Source: DDH964 sp963763205 (GTDB taxonomy: Bacteria > Desulfobacterota > Desulfuromonadia > Desulfuromonadales > DDH964). Taken from it: a stretch of DNA of 64,000 bases. Of this stretch, positions 40,422 to 50,093 are shown piece by piece. The translations under genes and the position numbers were made by a program. How positions within the stretch are numbered: position 1 is the stretch's first letter; each line of letters starts with the position of its first letter. A model generated the notes under the pieces. That model made no database searches. It saw only the letters and a program-made list of their open reading frames with translations, and was not told where the DNA came from. Where the stretch lies: contig CAVXNQ010000021.1 of the NCBI GenBank assembly GCA_963763205.1, positions 1 through 64,000 on the forward strand, in the 5' to 3' direction.

Positions 40422-42890
40422 ATGGCCGAAGCGGATTGGCTCAGCGCCTGCGACCGGGCCGTACTCTATGTCCGGTCCCTCTCCCTGGGGACTGGGGAGG
40501 GACTGGCGTTGGTCTTCGAGGCCCTCAAGGAGGCGCAGGCCACGGTCGGCAGTGACCCGAGCCTGGACCCCATCGCCGAGACTATGCGTCTGTTGCGGGA
40601 ACGGCTGGCCGAGCGTCTCCCCTCTGCCGTCGCGGAAAACCAGCCCGTGCGAGGTGCTCCTCCCCTGAACCGGGGCACCATGGTGCCGGAGATGGGCCGC
40701 CGCCGGCGCCGATACGCCTCATCCGGGCGACTCTTCGGGGACCTTGGAGGGGTCGGAAAAATTTCGCGATCGGACCGGCATCGACGCCGGGAATTGAGCC
40801 ACCGGGCGTGGGAGAAGATCGCTTTTTGGAGACGATTCCTGCTGCTGCTCCTGGTCCTGGGTACCACCACCGTGGTCAGCGGCTTTGTGGCGGTCCTGTT
40901 GCTGCGGCGGGGCAACCTCGGCCTGGAGCTGCTTCTCGTCGTGCTCTTCGCCGTGCTCTTCGCCTGGATCTCCATCGGCTTCTGGGTCTGCGTCCTCGGC
41001 TACCTCACCCTGGTGCGCCGCGCCGACCGGTTTGCCGTGACCGGAGCCGCCGATGCCGGGACCGCGCCCCCGGCACCGGAGGTCCGCACCGCCGTCCTGA
41101 TCCCCATCTGCGACGAGGAGGTGGACCGGGTGTTCGCCGGCATCTACGCTATCTACCAGTCGCTCCGGCAGACCGGCCAGTTGGATAACTTCGACTTTTT
41201 CGTCCTCAGCGACACCAGCAATCCGGATACCTGGATCGAGGAAGAGGCCGCCTGGGCGGACCTGTGCCATACCCTGGAGGCGGCCGACAAGCTTTTTTAC
41301 CGGTCCCGGCGGGTCAACCTCAAGCGCAAGAGCGGCAACGTCGCCGATTTCTGCCGCCGCTGGGGGCGCAATTACCGCTATATGGTCGTCCTCGACGCTG
41401 ACAGCGTCATGACCGGCTCGACCCTCGTCGGGCTGCGGCGACTGATGGAGGAGCATCCGGACATCGGGATTCTTCAAACCGCCCCGCTCACGGTCAACCA
41501 CGAAACCCTGTTCGCGCGCCTCCAGCAGTTCGCCAACCACATATACGGTCCCCTGTTCGCGGCCGGCCTGCATTTCTGGCAGCTGGGTGACGGTCAGTAC
41601 TGGGGGCATAATGCCATCATCCGGGTGGCGCCCTTCATGCAGCACTGCGGCTTACCCAGGCTGCCGGGAAAGCCGCCCCTGGGCGGCGACATTCTCAGTC
41701 ACGATTTCGTTGAGGCGACGCTGATGCGGCGGGCGGGCTGGGGGGTTTGGCTGGCGTATCAACTGGACGGCAGCTTCGAGGAGCTGCCGCCGACCCTGCT
41801 GGGGGAACTGAAACGCGACCGGCGCTGGTGCCAGGGGAATCTGCAGCACCTGAGGCTGCTGTTCACCCGGGGGATTTTCCCCGCCCATCGGGCACTGTTT
41901 CTGAACGGTGCCATGGCCTATCTCTCGGCCCTGTTCTGGTTCCTCTTTCTTGCTGCCAGCACAGTTGCCGCTCTCGCCGAGACCCTCGCCGAACCAGATT
42001 ATTTCCCCAACAAATTCAGCCTGTTCCCCCATTGGCCGGTGTGGCGGCCAGAATGGGCGGTGATCCTGCTGGCCGCCACCGCCGTCATCCTGTTCCTGCC
42101 CAAGCTGCTCGGTGCGGTTTACGTCCTGATCCACCGGAGTCGCGGACGGGCCTTCGGCGGCGCCGGGAAGGTCCTCCTCGGGGTTTGCGCCGAGTTGATT
42201 TTTTCCAGTCTTTTCGCACCGATAAGGATGTTGTTTCACAGCAAGTTCGTGTTCCTGACGCTGCTCGGCCAGCGGGTCGGCTGGGGAATGCAGTCCCGGA
42301 GCGACCGGGGAACGGGCTGGCTCGAAGCACTCCGTTTCCACGCGCTGGAATTGATCCTCGGGATCATCTGGGGCGCGGTCGTGGTTTGGATCAACCCGGG
42401 ATTTTTCTGGTGGCTCACGCCGATCCTTTTCTCCCTGGTCCTGGCCATCCCCCTCTCGGTCTATTCCAGCCGGAGCGCAGCCGGGAGAATGTTCCGCCGG
42501 GCAGGACTCTTTCTCATCCCCGAAGAACTCGCTCCGCCGCAGGAACTGGTCTGGCTGCGCAACCGCCTGCAGGAGACGCAGGGCACCGTTTCGCCCCTGG
42601 CCATCGCCCGGGCGGACGGCTTTCGCCGGGCCCTGGTCGACCCCCGCGTCACGTCCCTGCATCTTGCTCTGCTGCGGGCCGAACGCAAGGTTTCTCCGGC
42701 GATCGCCGCCCGCCGGCGAAACCTCCGGGAAAAAGCGCTCCGCCAGGGGCCCGACAGTCTGACCGGTGCAGAAAAGACCGTCCTGCTTTCCGACCCGGCC
42801 AGTCTGTGCGCCCTGCATCAGTCGGTGTGGGCCCTCACCGACGAGGACCAGGCAAGGGCGTGGGGGCTCCTGGCCCCGCGGGTGCGGTAG
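40422..42890 (+). CDS. opgH: Osmoregulated periplasmic glucan glucosyltransferase OpgH
   Basis: 822 residues, with AAGGAG eight bases before the ATG. It is a GT2-family membrane synthase: two helices near residues 145-200, then a cytoplasmic catalytic domain with VLIPICDEEVDRVFAGI, the nucleotide/metal-binding VVLDADSVMTGS, SHDFVEATLMRRAGW and the QxxRW-like RDRRWCQGNLQHL. About six further helices follow. This fits E. coli MdoH (~850 residues). It polymerises UDP-glucose into the beta-1,2-glucan backbone and exports it to OpgG in the periplasm. The ten-base gap from opgG implies co-transcription. Confidence 0.96.
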   Translation: MAEADWLSACDRAVLYVRSLSLGTGEGLALVFEALKEAQATVGSDPSLDPIAETMRLLRERLAERLPSAVAENQPVRGAPPLNRGTMVPEMGRRRRRYASSGRLFGDLGGVGKISRSDRHRRRELSHRAWEKIAFWRRFLLLLLVLGTTTVVSGFVAVLLLRRGNLGLELLLVVLFAVLFAWISIGFWVCVLGYLTLVRRADRFAVTGAADAGTAPPAPEVRTAVLIPICDEEVDRVFAGIYAIYQSLRQTGQLDNFDFFVLSDTSNPDTWIEEEAAWADLCHTLEAADKLFYRSRRVNLKRKSGNVADFCRRWGRNYRYMVVLDADSVMTGSTLVGLRRLMEEHPDIGILQTAPLTVNHETLFARLQQFANHIYGPLFAAGLHFWQLGDGQYWGHNAIIRVAPFMQHCGLPRLPGKPPLGGDILSHDFVEATLMRRAGWGVWLAYQLDGSFEELPPTLLGELKRDRRWCQGNLQHLRLLFTRGIFPAHRALFLNGAMAYLSALFWFLFLAASTVAALAETLAEPDYFPNKFSLFPHWPVWRPEWAVILLAATAVILFLPKLLGAVYVLIHRSRGRAFGGAGKVLLGVCAELIFSSLFAPIRMLFHSKFVFLTLLGQRVGWGMQSRSDRGTGWLEALRFHALELILGIIWGAVVVWINPGFFWWLTPILFSLVLAIPLSVYSSRSAAGRMFRRAGLFLIPEELAPPQELVWLRNRLQETQGTVSPLAIARADGFRRALVDPRVTSLHLALLRAERKVSPAIAARRRNLREKALRQGPDSLTGAEKTVLLSDPASLCALHQSVWALTDEDQARAWGLLAPRVR

Positions 42891-42978
42891 CTTCCCTCTT
42901 TCCCGCGGGCCCGGCCCAGCGGGCGGCGTTCGCCGCCATCAGCAGCTCACTGCCGTAGAGGCGCCGGAGGCAGGGGTT

Positions 42979-43227
42979 TCAGCGGTCCATGGGGTAGCGC
43001 CAGAAGAAGAGACAGACGGCGACGACCAGCACCAGCGGCAGGGCGATGACGACGATCTTGATCAACTCCAGCGCGGCGGCGTAAAAGGCTTCCTGGACGG
43101 TGAAGGTCGGTGGAAAGAAGCTCTTGAGGTAGTGGATTTCCTCCAGGGAGTGCAGGCAGACCGCGGCGAGAGTCGCGAGGGCGAGGGCTACGAGCAGGAC
43201 GAGCAGGATGCGGGACTTGGCAGGCAT
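42979..43227 (-). CDS. Small two-helix membrane protein
   Basis: 82 residues from the ATG at 43227, with GGGAGG six bases upstream. Two hydrophobic helices, ILLVLLVALALATLAAVCLH and LIKIVVIALPLVLVVAVCLF, are joined by SLEEIHYLKSFFPPTF. The C-terminus ends RYPMDR. I know no family name. It is convergent with opgH, and the next gene diverges from it across 270 bases. Confidence 0.6.
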   Translation of the reverse strand: MPAKSRILLVLLVALALATLAAVCLHSLEEIHYLKSFFPPTFTVQEAFYAAALELIKIVVIALPLVLVVAVCLFFWRYPMDR

Positions 43228-43496
43228 GGGCAACCTCCCGACGATCACGGTCTCGGTTCAGGTTCGGGCATTCCGGATCAGACCATGTCGCCAGCCAGGC
43301 CCGAGCTGGCGGGAACCTTCGGGGTCCGGTCCCCGGTCAGTGCGGACAACCCTTTGCTTTATGGTACATAATAGTAGGCCGGCTGTCATGGCGCTTGATC
43401 CCCCGAAATGGCCGGGGAGGGTGGCGCCGGCCTGCGATTCCGTCCGGTTTGGGGTCACGGCCCTCCGGGATAAGCTGCGGACCCGGGAGCAGGAAG

Positions 43497-45740
43497 ATGC
43501 TGTGGGGATGGTTTCCATGGAAACAGATAGTCAGGCGCTGGGCGCGCTCCCGCGGGCTGGTGGACCCGATCCGGCTCCTTTCGCTGCTGGAGAATTTCGG
43601 TCAGCCCCTGGAGGTGAGGGAGCCATTGGAACTGCTTCGCTCCGGGGTGGTGTTCCACGCCCGCGGGCTGCTCAACACCGGCGCCATCCAGCACAACCTC
43701 GACTGGATCTGGCCCTTCTGGGTGGAGCGCCAGTACGATCCCCTCGACCCGGCGTTCATCCCCCGGGCCTTTTCCATCACCCACATCAACCTGACCCACC
43801 GCAACTGGACCGCCATCGGCCTGCCCGACCGGGAGCAGATTCCCATCGTTGATCCGCGGGGCCTTTTGACCCCCTTCTTCGACGGCTGGTCCCTCGACTG
43901 CTGGCTGGTGCGGGAGCAGGGAGCGTGGCTCGTCCCGTCCCAACTGGCGGCTGTCGAACAGTGCCTGGAGGCGGGAGAGGAGCTGGCGGTGGTGACCCGC
44001 AGCGCCATCGCCGGCGAAGAGCTGCGCACCCGGGCCCTGGTCGACCAGGATGGAGGGCGACCCGTCTGCCGCCTGGAGGTCTCGGCCCGCTGCAATGGGG
44101 ATGCCTGGCTGGTCGTGGCCCTGCGTCCCTACAATCCGGAAGGGGTCAGTTTCATCCACCGCATCGAGTCCGAAGGGGGGTGCCGCGGCTGGCGCATCGG
44201 CCGGCAGCGCAGCGTCCATTTCGAGCCGGCCGCCGAGCGCTTCTGCTTTTCCGACTACCAGGGCGGGGACGTCCACGCCCGGCTGTTTGACGCCGACGGC
44301 GCCGAGGCGGCGAGTTGCAAGGTGGGCATGGCCACGGCCGCGGCCCTGTTCGCCGTGACCGGCAGCGGCCGCAGCGTGCGGGTGAGCGTACCGCTGACGG
44401 AGGGCGGCCGCGCCGGGACAGGCGGCCGCGGCTGGCCGCAGGCCCTCGCCGGGGTGGCGGCGGTGCGGCTGCCGGAGCCGCGTTTCCAGATGCTCTTCGA
44501 GGCGGCGGTGCACTCCCTGGTGCTTCATGCCCCCGCAGGGGAGGTCTATCCCGGCCCTTACACCTACAAGCGCTTCTGGTTCCGCGATGCGGCTTTCATC
44601 CTCCACGCCCTGCTCTGCCTCGGGCTGGAAGAGCGCGTCGAGCGCGTCCTCGACACCTACCCGGGACGCCAGCGGCCGACCGGGTTCTTCCACTCCCAGG
44701 AAGGGGAGTGGGATGCCAACGGCGAGGCGCTCTGGATCCTGGAGCGCTTCTGCCGCCTCACCGGGTGTCCGCCCAAGCCCGCCTGGGCCCGGGCGATCGA
44801 AAAGGGGGCCCGCTGGATCGAGCGCAAGCGCCTGCCGGCCGGGGGCGACCCGCGCTATGCGGGACTCTTCCCGCCGGGGTTCAGCGCCGAACACCTGGGG
44901 CCCAACGACTACTACTATTGGGACGATTTCTGGGGGGTGGCGGGGTTGCAGGCCGCCGCGGCCCTGCTCGAAGGGCTCGGCCCGGCCGGGCGGGGCGCCG
45001 ACCTGCGCCGGGAAGCGGAGCGGTTCCAGGCGGTTGTTGCGGCCAGCCTGGAGCGGGCGGCCGCGCGCCTGGGGCGTCCCGGCATGCCGGCCGCTCCCGG
45101 CCGCCGTCTCGACTGCGGCGCGATCGGCTCGCTGGCGGCCGGTTATCCCCTGCAGCTCTACGCCCCCGATGATCCGCGCCTGGTCGACACGGCGGCCTTC
45201 CTGCTCGACCGCGCGATGGTCAAGGGGGGCTTCTTCCAGGACGTCATCCATTCCGGGATCAACCCCTACCTGACCCTGCACCTGGCCCAGGTGCTGCTGC
45301 GGGCGGGGGACCGGCGGGCCCTGGAACTGTTCCGGACGGTGGCGGAACTGGCCTCGCCCACCGGCCAGTGGCCCGAGGCGGTCCACCCGGGCACGGGCGG
45401 GGGATGCATGGGGGACGGCCACCATGTCTGGGCCTCGGCCGAATGGATCCTGATGCAGCGCAACTGCTTCGTCCGGGAGGAGGGCGATCGGCTGCTGCTC
45501 GGGACGGGGATCTTTCCCGCCTGGCTGGAACAGAAGAGCCCCATCGTCTTCGGCCCGGCGCCGACCGCCTTCGGTCCGTTGACCCTCACCATCCGGCCCG
45601 CCGGAGAGACCGTGGACGTCGAGCTGGAGGCCGCCTGGCGGCAGCCCCCCGCGGCGCTCGAGGTGCGGCTGCCCGGTTTTTGCCCGCAGACGGTGGGGCC
45701 TGACGCCTCCCGGGTGGAACTGAAGAGGGGAGGGGCATGA
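43497..45740 (+). CDS. Six-hairpin glycosidase-like protein (glycogen-debranching/trehalase fold)
   Basis: 747 residues from the ATG at 43497 with GGGAGCAGGAAG upstream. The N-terminal ~330 residues are beta-rich, with FHARGLLNTGAIQHNLDWIWPFWVERQYDP and DPRGLLTPFFDGWSLDCWL. From residue ~350 comes an alpha/alpha-toroid: YTYKRFWFRDAAFILHALLCLGLE, DANGEALWILERFCRLTG, YYYWDDFWGVAGLQAAAALLEG, WASAEWILMQRN. The R-x-WFRDxAF and WDxNGE blocks resemble the active-site regions of GH15/GH63/GDE-like enzymes, so an alpha-glucan or oligosaccharide hydrolase is possible. No signal peptide. The four-base overlap with the glycosyltransferase links it to surface-glycan or glycolipid metabolism. Confidence 0.75.
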   Translation: MLWGWFPWKQIVRRWARSRGLVDPIRLLSLLENFGQPLEVREPLELLRSGVVFHARGLLNTGAIQHNLDWIWPFWVERQYDPLDPAFIPRAFSITHINLTHRNWTAIGLPDREQIPIVDPRGLLTPFFDGWSLDCWLVREQGAWLVPSQLAAVEQCLEAGEELAVVTRSAIAGEELRTRALVDQDGGRPVCRLEVSARCNGDAWLVVALRPYNPEGVSFIHRIESEGGCRGWRIGRQRSVHFEPAAERFCFSDYQGGDVHARLFDADGAEAASCKVGMATAAALFAVTGSGRSVRVSVPLTEGGRAGTGGRGWPQALAGVAAVRLPEPRFQMLFEAAVHSLVLHAPAGEVYPGPYTYKRFWFRDAAFILHALLCLGLEERVERVLDTYPGRQRPTGFFHSQEGEWDANGEALWILERFCRLTGCPPKPAWARAIEKGARWIERKRLPAGGDPRYAGLFPPGFSAEHLGPNDYYYWDDFWGVAGLQAAAALLEGLGPAGRGADLRREAERFQAVVAASLERAAARLGRPGMPAAPGRRLDCGAIGSLAAGYPLQLYAPDDPRLVDTAAFLLDRAMVKGGFFQDVIHSGINPYLTLHLAQVLLRAGDRRALELFRTVAELASPTGQWPEAVHPGTGGGCMGDGHHVWASAEWILMQRNCFVREEGDRLLLGTGIFPAWLEQKSPIVFGPAPTAFGPLTLTIRPAGETVDVELEAAWRQPPAALEVRLPGFCPQTVGPDASRVELKRGGA

Positions 45741-47023
45741 ACATCCTGATGGCCACCAACACCTTCTTCCCCCACGTCGGCGGCGTCGCCCGCAGCGTGC
45801 TGGGGTTTTCCCGGGAGCTGCGCCGGCGCGGCCATCGGGTCGTGGTCGTGGCCCCCACCTTCGAAGGGATGCCCGAGACCGAAACCGACGTGGTGCGCCT
45901 GCCGGCGATCCGGGAATTCAGCGGCAGCAGCTTTTCGGTCCCGGTCCCCGTTCCCGGGCGGGTCAGCCGGGCGCTGCGGAGCCTGCAGCCGCAGGTGATC
46001 CACTCCCACCACCCCTTTCTGCTCGGCGAGACGGCCCTGCGCGTCGCCGCCGCCCGCTGCCTGCCGGTGGTCTTTACCCACCACACCCTCTACGAGCGAT
46101 ATACCCACTACCTGCCGGGCGAGTCGCCGCGGCTGCAACGCTTTGCGGTCGATCTGGCCACGGGCTATGCCAACCTGTGCGACGCCGTGATCGCCCCGAG
46201 CGGTTCGGTGGCACAGCTGCTGCGCGAGCGCGGCGTGGAGGCCCCGATCGCGGTCATCCCCACCGGCGTCGATCTGGCACTCTTCTCCCCGGGGGACGGC
46301 TCATCCCTGCGGCAGCGTCTCGGCATTCCTGCCACGGCCTTTGTCGCCGGACACGTCGGCCGGCTGGCCGAGGAGAAGAACCCGCTCTTTCTGGCCCGGG
46401 CCGCGGCGCGTTTCCTGCGGGAATCCCCTGCCGCCTGGTTTCTGCTCGCGGGCGCCGGGCCGGATCGCGACGCCATGGTCCGGGTGTTCGAAGCCGCGGG
46501 CGTCGGCGGCCGCCTCTGCCGCCTGGGAATATTGGATGCGCAGGAGCTGGTGGCGGCCTACCGGGCGATGGACGTGTTCGTTTTCGCCTCGCAGAGCGAA
46601 ACCCAGGGGATGGTGCTGACCGAGGCGATGGCGGTCGGGACGCCGGTGGTGGCGGTGGACGGGCCCGGTGTGCGGGAGGTGGTGCGCGACGGCGCCAACG
46701 GCCGGCTGCTGGCGTCGCTCGACGAGCCGGCCATGGCCGCGGCGTTGGTCGCGTTCGCCGGTCTCGAACCGGCGCGGCGGCAGGAACTGCGGGCGGCTGC
46801 TTTGGCGACCGCCGCGGCTTTCTCGATGGAGGAAACGGCCGGGAGGCTCCTCGCCCTCTACCGGGAACTGACCGTCGGACGACCGCGACCCCGGGCGATG
46901 GAGCTGGGCCGCTGGTCCGCCTCCCGGCGCTTTTTCGAGGAGGAGTGGAAGATCCTGCGCAACCTGGCCCGTGCCGCCGAGGAGGCCCTGCGGGTACGCA
47001 ACCACGGAGACGGACAGCCATGA
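45737..47023 (+). CDS. Glycosyltransferase family 4 (diacylglycerol/lipid glycosyltransferase-like)
   Basis: 428 residues, beginning at an ATGA overlap with the preceding stop. The GT-B fold is clear. The N-terminal domain has NTFFPHVGGVARSVLGFSRELRRRGHRV, HSHHPFLLGETAL and VFTHHTLYERYTHYLP. The C-terminal donor domain has IAVIPTGVDLALF, VGHVGRLAEEKNPLFLARA, FLLAGAGPDRD and FASQSETQGMVLTEAMAVGTPVVA, the ExxxxxxxE GT4 motif. HHTLYERY and the glycine-rich start are closest to bacterial diacylglycerol glucosyl/mannosyltransferases. It would move a sugar from a nucleotide donor onto a membrane lipid. The ATGA overlap with the DUF374 gene supports a lipid-modifying operon. Confidence 0.9.
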   Translation: MNILMATNTFFPHVGGVARSVLGFSRELRRRGHRVVVVAPTFEGMPETETDVVRLPAIREFSGSSFSVPVPVPGRVSRALRSLQPQVIHSHHPFLLGETALRVAAARCLPVVFTHHTLYERYTHYLPGESPRLQRFAVDLATGYANLCDAVIAPSGSVAQLLRERGVEAPIAVIPTGVDLALFSPGDGSSLRQRLGIPATAFVAGHVGRLAEEKNPLFLARAAARFLRESPAAWFLLAGAGPDRDAMVRVFEAAGVGGRLCRLGILDAQELVAAYRAMDVFVFASQSETQGMVLTEAMAVGTPVVAVDGPGVREVVRDGANGRLLASLDEPAMAAALVAFAGLEPARRQELRAAALATAAAFSMEETAGRLLALYRELTVGRPRPRAMELGRWSASRRFFEEEWKILRNLARAAEEALRVRNHGDGQP

Positions 47024-47685
47024 ACGGGGATGTCGCCACGGTCCGGAGCGGCGAACGGCTGCTCGGTTGGGCCGGTGCCATGGTTCTGGGCGCCCTGGAG
47101 CGCAGCTGGCGCAGCGAGATGGTGGGGGTGGAACAGCTGGACGCCCTGCTGGGACAGGGACAGAAGGTGCTGGTGGCCTTCTGGCACGGCGGTTATCTGC
47201 CCCTCTTCCCCCTGCTGAAGGGGCGCGGCGGCTGCGTCTTCGCCAGCCGCTCCCGGCGCGGGCGGATACTCTGCGACATCTGCCGGCGCTTTGGCCAGAA
47301 CTGCCTGACGATTCCCGAGCACGGCGGCGAACAGACCCTGGCTTTCATGCGGACCGCCCTGGCGGGAAGGAATCTGGCCGGCCTCGCCGCGGACGGTCCG
47401 CTGGGCCCCAACCGGCTGGTCAAACGCGGGGTCTGCCTGCTGGCCGCCGACCTGCGGATGGCCCTGCTGCCCGCCGCTTTCGCCGCGCATCCCTGCCTGG
47501 TTCTAAAGGGACGCTGGGACCGCATGGCCGTGCCGCTTCCCTTTGCCCGCGTCTGCCTGGTCCTCGGTTCGCCGTTGCAGATCCCGGCGGAGCTGGCCGG
47601 AGAACCGATCGAAACCTGGACCGACCGCCTTCACGACGCCCTGGAAGCGGCCGGCGACCTGGCGTTGCGGCAGCTCGCACGGTGA
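47020..47685 (+). CDS. DUF374 family putative acyltransferase
   Basis: 221 residues, starting at the ATG at 47020, which overlaps the glycosyltransferase stop (ATGA). The family markers are VLVAFWHGGYLPLFPLLKGR (HxxxxP, replacing HxxxxD), FASRSRRGRIL, GGEQTLAFMRTALAGRNLAGLAADGPLGP (the acceptor-side DGP motif), VKRGVCLLAADLRMALLPAAFA. DUF374 proteins resemble lysophospholipid acyltransferases of lipid A and phospholipid pathways. It probably acylates a lipid precursor or glycolipid made by the upstream GT4. It closes the three-gene unit 43497-47685. Confidence 0.85.
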   Translation: MNGDVATVRSGERLLGWAGAMVLGALERSWRSEMVGVEQLDALLGQGQKVLVAFWHGGYLPLFPLLKGRGGCVFASRSRRGRILCDICRRFGQNCLTIPEHGGEQTLAFMRTALAGRNLAGLAADGPLGPNRLVKRGVCLLAADLRMALLPAAFAAHPCLVLKGRWDRMAVPLPFARVCLVLGSPLQIPAELAGEPIETWTDRLHDALEAAGDLALRQLAR

Positions 47686-47911
47686 GGAGCGACCGCGGAG
47701 CACCAGCCCGGGTCCCGCTGGCACGGCAGATCGCCGCTTTCGGAGCAGCCTGACGAATTGGCGGGCTCATCCCGAAAAAACGAAAGGTTGTCGGGCGGCC
47801 CGGCCGTTACCGAACCGTCGAGGTTCTTTTTGCCCCCTTTGCATGATCCAAAGCGGGTATTTGACCGGGGGCGGTGACATTTCGGGGCCGTCTGGAGGCG
47901 GCCGGGCGGGA

Positions 47912-48670
47912 TCAGTCCTGGATCGGCAGGGTAAAGAAGAAGGCGCTTCCCTTGCCCACTTCGCTCTCCACCCGCAGCGTGCCGCCGTGGTTCTTGATGA
48001 TGCGGCTGACGATCGCCAGGCCTTGACCGCTGCCGGGTGTTTTGTGGCTGTCGGGATGGTCGATGCGGAAATGGCGGTCGAAGATCTTCGGCAGGTTCTC
48101 CTCCGCAATGCCGATCCCCTGGTCCTGCACAACGACGACCACCTCGTCCCGCTCTTCCCAGGCCGAAAGGAGAATCGTCCCCCCGGCGGGCGAATATTTG
48201 ATGGCATTGGCCAGCAGGTTGCGCACAACCAGGTCGAGCTTCATGCGGTCGCCGCGGACCGGAGCCAGGTTGGTGGCGAGATTGACGTGGATTGCGTGGC
48301 GGGGGGAGGCTTTGCGGAAACGGGTGGCCGCATCCTGGAGGAGGTCGGCGATCCGGACCGCGGAAAAGGTCATTTTCGCAAGCCAGGACTCTGCTTGCTG
48401 CTGGTGGAACTGGTGGAAGTTGCCGAGCAATTCGTTGATGCGCAGGGCTTCCTTGTGGATGATGTCGAGGACCCCATCCCGGTCTTGCGGGGAAAGCAGC
48501 TGCCCCATCAGGATTTCGGCCGAGCTGATGATCGCGGTCAGGGGGGTGCGGATCTCGTGGATCAAAAAATCGATGTTCTCGTGCAAATCGGCAAGATGCC
48601 GCGCGGTATCGTCGCTCTGGACGGGGGGCGCTCCAGGCCGACCGGCGGGATGATCCAGGTCGTCGGTCAT
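47912..48670 (-). CDS. Soluble sensor histidine kinase
   Basis: 252 residues without a membrane segment or a recognised sensor domain; only ~30 residues precede the kinase core. H-box: FLIHEIRTPLTAIISSAEIL. N-box: VVRNLLANAIKYSP. G1: VVQDQGIGI. F: IFDRHFRIDHP. G2: GSGQGLAIV. Final strand: GKGSAFFFTLP. It is HisKA/HATPase_c class and complete, so it can autophosphorylate. No response regulator is adjacent. With no input domain it must be recruited by a partner. The GGGGGAG upstream of the ATG at 48670 supports the start. Confidence 0.9.
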   Translation of the reverse strand: MTDDLDHPAGRPGAPPVQSDDTARHLADLHENIDFLIHEIRTPLTAIISSAEILMGQLLSPQDRDGVLDIIHKEALRINELLGNFHQFHQQQAESWLAKMTFSAVRIADLLQDAATRFRKASPRHAIHVNLATNLAPVRGDRMKLDLVVRNLLANAIKYSPAGGTILLSAWEERDEVVVVVQDQGIGIAEENLPKIFDRHFRIDHPDSHKTPGSGQGLAIVSRIIKNHGGTLRVESEVGKGSAFFFTLPIQD

Positions 48671-49057
48671 GATCTCTGCTCCCCCATTCGGCTGTGGTTC
48701 GTTCCATGGACTGGAAGCAGCAATATTTATTCCACAACCGGTCGGGGCGCCTTGGTAAAGAAGTCATGAAATGCCGGCCTCTGCGTCTGCCGACCAGGGC
48801 CGTTCGCCAGGAGCAAAGCGGGACCTCCCGGCGGCGGAAAATAGCGGGGGCTGCACCCGGCAACGGCGAGGGAAATCACCCTTTCCGGGAAGGTCGGGAG
48901 AAAAACTGCAGGGGCCGGCCGGCGAACCAGCCGCCCCGGCTATGAGTCTGGTAAAGTTCTACGGTGAAGATCCGGCGCTGCCGGTCTGTCTCCGGTGGCG
49001 GCAGAGCAGGGGCGCCGGTTGCCGGGAAGGCGTTTTCCAACACCGGCTGGAGGGACG
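48671..49057. other. Divergent intergenic region, no gene recognised
   Basis: 387 bases between a minus-strand kinase and a plus-strand transglutaminase. Several frames are open but none has a family match. It presumably holds both promoters. Confidence 0.4.
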
Positions 49058-49912
49058 ATGCAGCGTTACAAAATCCTTCACCGCACCTACTATAATTTCT
49101 CCGCCGCGGTGCAGCTGGGACCCCATGCTCTGCGCCTGCGGCCGCGCGAGGGACACGAGCTGCGGATCGAATCCTCAATCCTGGAGATCGATCCCCCGGC
49201 GACCCTGCGTTGGCAGCGCGACGTGGAGGACAATTCGGTGGCGATCGCAACCTTCGCTGCACCCGCCCGGCAGCTCTCGATCGAAAGCCAGGTCGTCATT
49301 CAGCAATACAACCAGGACCCCCTCGATTTTCTGCTGGCCGATTACGCGACCGACTACCCCTTCGCCTATCCCCCCGAGGACTGGGTTATCCTGTCGTCCT
49401 ATGCGCATCCCGTCGGCAACCCGGCGCAGGGAGCGCTGGCCGAATGGGTTGCCAAGCTTTGGTCGCCAGGCGAAGCGATTCAGACCTACGGCCTGCTGCA
49501 GCGCCTCAACACCCGCATTCACCAGACCCTGAGCTATCAGCGCCGGGAGGAACCCGGGGTTCAGACCGCGGCGCAGACGCTCTCCTCCACGTCCGGTTCG
49601 TGCCGTGACTTCGCCTATCTGTTCATGGAGGCGGCCCGCTGCCTGGGGTTCGCCGCGCGGTTTGTCAGCGGCTATCTGCATGCTCCGCCCTCGCCGGCCA
49701 GCTTCGGTGCGACTCATGCCTGGGCCGAAGTGTACCTGCCCGGCGCCGGCTGGAAGGGGTTCGATCCCACCATCGGCGCTATGGCGGGAGCCGACCACAT
49801 TCCCGTGGCGGTGGCAAGGTTGCCCGAATCGGTCCCCCCCGTTGCCGGCACCTTCGTCGGGCCGCCGGGGTCGAGTCTCGATGTGGGCGTGTGGGTGACG
49901 GCGTTGCCCTGA
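49058..49912 (+). CDS. Transglutaminase-family protein with intact catalytic triad
   Basis: 284 residues from the ATG at 49058 with GGAGGGACG upstream. An N-terminal bacterial transglutaminase beta domain (YKILHRTYYNFSAAVQLGPHALRLRPREGHE) precedes the papain-like core: Cys182 in SGSCRDFAYLFMEAARCLGF, His220 in ATHAWAEVYLPGAGW and Asp236 in GFDPTIG. This is the arrangement of soluble bacterial transglutaminase-like proteases, which are often linked to peptide or amide hydrolysis. No signal peptide, so cytoplasmic. It contrasts with the cysteine-less scaffold at 23987-26986. Confidence 0.9.
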   Translation: MQRYKILHRTYYNFSAAVQLGPHALRLRPREGHELRIESSILEIDPPATLRWQRDVEDNSVAIATFAAPARQLSIESQVVIQQYNQDPLDFLLADYATDYPFAYPPEDWVILSSYAHPVGNPAQGALAEWVAKLWSPGEAIQTYGLLQRLNTRIHQTLSYQRREEPGVQTAAQTLSSTSGSCRDFAYLFMEAARCLGFAARFVSGYLHAPPSPASFGATHAWAEVYLPGAGWKGFDPTIGAMAGADHIPVAVARLPESVPPVAGTFVGPPGSSLDVGVWVTALP

Positions 49913-50093
49913 TCCGGGCCGGGACGTGGTGCCGGCCCAACACGGCCGGCGTTTCAACAGGCCAGGGGCCGGGGATTGACGGCGGGCCAAGGTGGGATGA
50001 CCCAGGAAGACGGAGCGGGTTGCGCCCCAAATCGGCGCGATTTGCAGGCAAGCTGATGGCTATCGGTTCAGCAACTGTCGGGATCCATCCGTT

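Noticed and set aside
43455..45425. 656-codon minus-strand frame opposite the glycosidase-like gene
   Set aside because: High-GC antisense frame with no motif, while the plus strand carries clear family blocks.
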